Shown here: in pieces, positions 6,238-9,552 of the stretch
Layout of the letters: each line of letters starts with the position of its first letter
Position numbering within the stretch: the stretch's first letter is position 1
Origin: Propionivibrio sp.
GTDB lineage: Bacteria; Pseudomonadota; Gammaproteobacteria; Burkholderiales; Rhodocyclaceae
Direction of reading: 5' to 3'
Assembly (NCBI GenBank): GCA_017990155.1
Contig: JAGNOM010000079.1
Span: 1 to 9,552 of the forward strand
Length of the DNA stretch: 9,552 nucleotides
Made by a program: the position numbers and the translations under genes
Notes under the pieces: model-generated
What the model was told of the DNA's origin: nothing
Databases searched by the model: none
What the model saw: only the letters and a program-made list of their open reading frames with translations

Positions 6238-9200
6238 TTCTGGACTTTCTGAGGACTTCTTTCATGGCATCAAACTGGAAGGTGCGGGCGAGATCGCGCA
6301 GCACGCGGACGAATTCGCCGTGATCCGGGCCAAGGCGTTCGATTTCGCCCAGCTTGTTGAGAATGCCGCGCACGTAACCGAGGCTGATCAGTTCGTCGAG
6401 TGCCGCCAGGTACTCCGGCGCCGGCGGAACCAGCGCGGCGGGATGGACCGGTCCATGCATCGCAACGGCGGCCGGGGCGCTGGCGGAGACCCATTCGAGG
6501 CCGAGTTTGCGGCCGATCCAGTCGAGCAGTTCATCGACGCGCAGGGGCTTGACGATGAAATCCTCCGGGGCGATGCCGACGTCGTTGTCGAGGTTCTTGT
6601 CGAAGGCGTTGGCTGAAAGAATCGCGATATGGGCGTCGCTCAGCCGTTGTTGCCGGATGCGCCGAATCGTCTCCCAGCCGTCGATGCCGGGCATCGCCAG
6701 GTCCATGAACACCAGATGCGGTGCGAGGCGGGGCAGAATTTGCAGGCACTCGAAGCCGCTGGCCGCCTGTTCGACCTGGAAACCGAGCGGATCGAGCACG
6801 TTTTGCAGCATCTCGCGATCAACTTTCTCGTTATCGACGACCAGGATGCGGCGGCGGATACCGACGTAGCCGATACGATTGGCGCGCGGCAGTTCGCGCG
6901 TTGTCTGGCCGGAGTGTACATTCGACACCTGCGGCAGGAAGAGGCGAATTCGGAAGTTGCTCCCTTCGCCCGGCGTGCTGCTCACCTGCATCTCGCCACC
7001 CATCAGGTCGGTGAGCATGCGCGCAATCGTCAGTCCGACCCCGCTCCCCCCGGCCTGTACGCTGCTGCCACGCACGAAGGGCTCGAAGATGAGTTCCATG
7101 TCTTGCGCGGGAATGCCGGGTCCGGTGTCGCTAATGTCGAAACACGCCATATCGCGCAGATATTCGACACGCAGACTGACGCTGCCGCGCTGGGTAAATT
7201 TGACCGCGTTGCCGAGCACGTTGATAAGAATCTGGCGGAAGCGCCGCTCGTCGGCGCGTACCACGGCGGGCAATTCGCCGACCGGCTGGTAGTCGAAACC
7301 AAGCCCCTTGTTGCGCGCCTGCAGTTCGAACATGTCGATGATCTGTTGCAGCACTTCGGGAAAGTCGAGCGGCTTGACGTCGAGCGTCAGCTTGCCGCTC
7401 TCGATGCGTGCGATGTCCAGCGTGCCTTCGATCACCGACAGCAGGTGGTCGCCGCTCTTGCGAATGACGTCCACCGCCTGTCGACGGTTGGGCGGAATGC
7501 TCTCGTCGGCATCGAGAATCTGCGCGTAGCCGAGGATGCTGTTGAGCGGCGTCCGCAGCTCGTGGCTGATCGACGTGATGTAGCGGCTTTTCGCCAGATT
7601 GGCCTGTTCAGCGGCGTGCTTGGTCTTCTGCAATTGCTCGTCGGTACGCTGGTGCGAGTCGATTTCCTTCATCAGCAGATGGGTTTGCCGGTTCGACTCC
7701 TCCTGCGCCACCTGCCGGCTCTTGTGCGTCAGCACCATCCACCAGGCAATGATGCCGGAGAGTAGCAACAGGCCGGAAAAGGCGTTGATGAAGGTTTGCC
7801 GCAGATGCGGGATCAAAGCGCTCTGCGTCGGCTCGAGCATCATCACTTCGTGCGTATAGAGCAATCCGAGCAGTCCGGCGAGCAGCGGGACGATGCCGGT
7901 CATCAACAGCAGGTAATGGCCGAGCCCGGTTTCGAGGTAGGGAATGACCGGTGCGGGCAGGATGCGTTGCAGCATGCCGTTCCACTGCGCTGCGAGATTG
8001 GCGCCGGGCTTGCACAGGTCTTCGCAGCGCGCATCGAGCGAACAGCACAGCGAACAGATCGTTCCACCATAGGCCGGGCAGTGCGCGGTGTCGTTGCTTT
8101 CGTACTCGCGTTCGCAGATGCAGCAACGTTGTTTTCCCTTGACGGGATCTGCGGAGCGACGCACGAGGTAGAAACGGCCTTTCGTGTACCACGCGATCAG
8201 CGGCGCGGCGATAAAAGCGGCGAGCAGCGCGATGAACGAGGCGTACGGTTGCAGCGTCGTTCCCAACAGACCGAGGAAGGCGGCAACCGAGAGCAGTGAG
8301 GCCAGCCCCATCGCGCCGACGCCGACCGGGTTGATGTCGTAAAGATGGCTGCGCTTGAACTCGATGTGCGGCGGCGAGAGGCCAAGTGGCTTGTTGATGA
8401 CGAGATCGGCGACTACGGCCGTCATCCACGAAATGGCGACATTCGAGAAGAGGCCGAGGATCTGTCCGAGCGCATGGAAAACGTCGAGTTCCATGAGCAG
8501 CAAGGCGATCAAGGTATTGAAGACGACCCAGACGACGCGCCCCGGATGGCTGTGCGTGAGGCGCGAGAAGAAATTCGACCAGGCCAGCGAACCGGCATAG
8601 GCGTTGGTGACGTTGATCTTGAGCTGTGAGATGACGACAAAAAGCACGGTCACGCCGATCGCCAGCGCGGAATTGCTGAAAACGTGCGAAAAGCCGATCA
8701 GGTACATCTGGTTGGGATCGACGGCTTTTTCGGCAGGAATGCCATTGCGCAGGACGAGGTAGGCGAGCAGGGCGCCGCCGAACATCTTGGCGACGCCGGG
8801 CAGAATCCAGCCGGGGCCACCGAGCAGCACGCCGAGCCACCAGCGGCGGCGGTTCCTGGCGGTGCGCTCTGGCATGAAGCGCAGGTAGTCGGCCTGTTCC
8901 CCCATTTGGGTGACCAGCGCGATGCCGACGGTGAGCGCCGCACCAAAAAGGGGCATGGAAAATTCGCCGCCGGTTCCGTCGACGCCGGCATAGCCCGACA
9001 ATCCGCGCACGACTTCCGGCTCCTGGATCAACAGGAAAACATAGGGCAGGATCAGCAAACCCAGCCACAGCGGCTGTGTCCACGCCTGCAAACGACTGAT
9101 GACGGTGACTCCGTGCGTCACCAGCGGAATCACGACCAGCGCGCAGATCAGGTAGCCCCAGCTTGGCGGAATGCGGAAAGCCAGCTCAAGCGCATAGGCC

Positions 9201-9552
9201 ATGATTGCCGCCTCAAGAGCAAAGAAGATGAAGGTGAACGAGGCGTAGATCAGCGAGGTGATCGTCGAGCCGATGTAGCCGAAGCCCGCGCCGCGCGTCA
9301 GCAGGTCCATGTCCAGCCCATAGCGGGCGGCGGCGTGGCTGATGGGCAGTCCGATCAGGAAGATGATCAGCCCGGTCGCCAGGATCGCCCAGAAGGTGTT
9401 CACGAAGCCGCTGTTGACCAGCATGGTCGCGCCCACGGCCTCAAGCACCAAAAAGGACGCCGCGCCAAAAGCGGTATTGGCGACGCGCATTTCGGACCAC
9501 TTGCGGAAACTGTGCGGCGTGAAACGCAACGCGTAGTCTTCAAGCGTCTCAC
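6227..9552 (-). CDS. NCS1-permease/hybrid histidine kinase fusion, 5' end outside the window
   Basis: At least 1108 residues. A TTG at 9529 is not the start: the frame continues to the window edge as ETLEDYALRFTPHSFRKW, the typical N-terminus of NCS1 (purine/cytosine/allantoin) permeases. Counting from that TTG as residue 1, the NCS1 permease domain with about 12 TM segments spans 1-455 and includes QMGEQADYLRFMP (208-220). A Cys-rich insert is at 466-510, two more TM segments at about 537-558 and 583-600, and a coiled coil at 605-645. HisKA carries H656 in SHELRTPL. HATPase_c has an N box around N770/N774, G1 DTGPGIP (801-807) and G2 GSGVGLTIA (828-836). A receiver follows with D899, phospho-acceptor D943, S972 and K994, then a helical tail (1035-1100). 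All catalytic residues are intact. Architecture suggests a transporter-like sensor, perhaps of a nucleobase, allantoin or another nitrogen compound, signalling to the overlapping LuxR-type regulator. The true substrate, and whether the permease still transports, cannot be told from sequence. Confidence 0.93.
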   Translation of the reverse strand, partial: ETLEDYALRFTPHSFRKWSEMRVANTAFGAASFLVLEAVGATMLVNSGFVNTFWAILATGLIIFLIGLPISHAAARYGLDMDLLTRGAGFGYIGSTITSLIYASFTFIFFALEAAIMAYALELAFRIPPSWGYLICALVVIPLVTHGVTVISRLQAWTQPLWLGLLILPYVFLLIQEPEVVRGLSGYAGVDGTGGEFSMPLFGAALTVGIALVTQMGEQADYLRFMPERTARNRRRWWLGVLLGGPGWILPGVAKMFGGALLAYLVLRNGIPAEKAVDPNQMYLIGFSHVFSNSALAIGVTVLFVVISQLKINVTNAYAGSLAWSNFFSRLTHSHPGRVVWVVFNTLIALLLMELDVFHALGQILGLFSNVAISWMTAVVADLVINKPLGLSPPHIEFKRSHLYDINPVGVGAMGLASLLSVAAFLGLLGTTLQPYASFIALLAAFIAAPLIAWYTKGRFYLVRRSADPVKGKQRCCICEREYESNDTAHCPAYGGTICSLCCSLDARCEDLCKPGANLAAQWNGMLQRILPAPVIPYLETGLGHYLLLMTGIVPLLAGLLGLLYTHEVMMLEPTQSALIPHLRQTFINAFSGLLLLSGIIAWWMVLTHKSRQVAQEESNRQTHLLMKEIDSHQRTDEQLQKTKHAAEQANLAKSRYITSISHELRTPLNSILGYAQILDADESIPPNRRQAVDVIRKSGDHLLSVIEGTLDIARIESGKLTLDVKPLDFPEVLQQIIDMFELQARNKGLGFDYQPVGELPAVVRADERRFRQILINVLGNAVKFTQRGSVSLRVEYLRDMACFDISDTGPGIPAQDMELIFEPFVRGSSVQAGGSGVGLTIARMLTDLMGGEMQVSSTPGEGSNFRIRLFLPQVSNVHSGQTTRELPRANRIGYVGIRRRILVVDNEKVDREMLQNVLDPLGFQVEQAASGFECLQILPRLAPHLVFMDLAMPGIDGWETIRRIRQQRLSDAHIAILSANAFDKNLDNDVGIAPEDFIVKPLRVDELLDWIGRKLGLEWVSASAPAAVAMHGPVHPAALVPPAPEYLAALDELISLGYVRGILNKLGEIERLGPDHGEFVRVLRDLARTFQFDAMKEVLRKSRNAS
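8012..8125 (-). other. Cys-rich, probably zinc-binding module inside the permease-kinase protein
   Basis: Between the NCS1 domain and the kinase lie nine cysteines in 38 residues: C469, C470, C472, C484, C492, C495, C496, C502 and C506 (numbered from the internal TTG at 9529), plus H483. The pairs C469-x2-C472 and C492-x2-C495 with C484 and C502-x3-C506 are the layout of a two-site zinc finger or treble-clef type fold. It is followed by the last two TM segments, so it should face the cytoplasm or membrane surface. I recall similar GG-x-ICSLCCSLDARC stretches in other proteobacterial kinases of this kind, which suggests that it is a conserved module. Metal binding is inferred. Confidence 0.65.

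Noticed and set aside
6629..7765. 378-codon plus-strand open frame opposite the kinase
   Set aside because: It lies wholly antisense to intact kinase domains; its composition is a shadow artefact, with no domain or ribosome binding site.
7608..9083. 491-codon minus-strand open frame overlapping the permease domain in another frame
   Set aside because: It is rich in R, A, H and P and lacks the membrane segments and motifs present in the true frame, so it is a frame shadow.

Overview
The window looks like chromosomal DNA from a high-G+C betaproteobacterium, most likely a Rhodocyclales/Azoarcus-Dechloromonas-type organism. This is inferred from the style of the proteins (UrtA, the NCS1-permease hybrid kinase with its LuxR-type partner, a PpiC-like tail of the kind found behind nar operons) and from the 'GTCATTCCGG...CCGGAATGAC' repeat. 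No RNA gene or marker was available to fix the taxon.

Layout from left to right. 1-179: the last 58 codons of a plus-strand gene, probably a parvulin-type (PpiC/NifM-like) peptidyl-prolyl isomerase. 180-707: mostly non-coding. It holds one doubtful 61-codon ORF, a long imperfect palindromic element (429-615, MITE-like, with possible CTAG target duplications) and an A+T-rich promoter-like stretch. 708-1862 (+): a complete AAA_14/DUF4143 ATPase. 1870-1897: an intrinsic terminator that serves the next gene. 1930-3198 (-): urtA, the periplasmic binding protein of the urea ABC transporter, with a Tat-type leader and no urtBCDE beside it. 3199-3633: a 435-base divergent intergenic region with a striking 36-bp nested dyad near its centre (3390-3425). 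3634-5286 (+): a methyl-accepting chemotaxis protein. 5314-6237 (-): a REC-(PAS-like)-LuxR response regulator. 6227-9552 (-): a very large hybrid histidine kinase whose sensor is a complete NCS1-type nucleobase permease. It overlaps the regulator gene by 11 bases and runs off the right edge of the window.

The main system is the kinase/regulator pair. The kinase reads permease (about 12 TM) - Cys-rich, probably zinc-binding module - two TM segments - coiled coil - HisKA - HATPase - receiver - short helical tail. The overlapping partner is a DNA-binding regulator. NCS1 proteins carry cytosine, uracil, allantoin or hydantoins, and purine and allantoin breakdown can yield urea. With urtA on the same strand 2.1 kb beyond the regulator, the simplest reading is a nitrogen-source sensing module in which a transporter-like sensor controls organic-nitrogen uptake, conceptually like CbrA (SLC5-kinase) but with a different transporter fold. 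The link to urtA and to the chemoreceptor rests on position only.

The chief correction to a naive ORF reading is that the apparent TTG start of the kinase at 9529 is internal. The frame stays open to the window edge and encodes the conserved N-terminus of the NCS1 family, so the true start lies outside the window.
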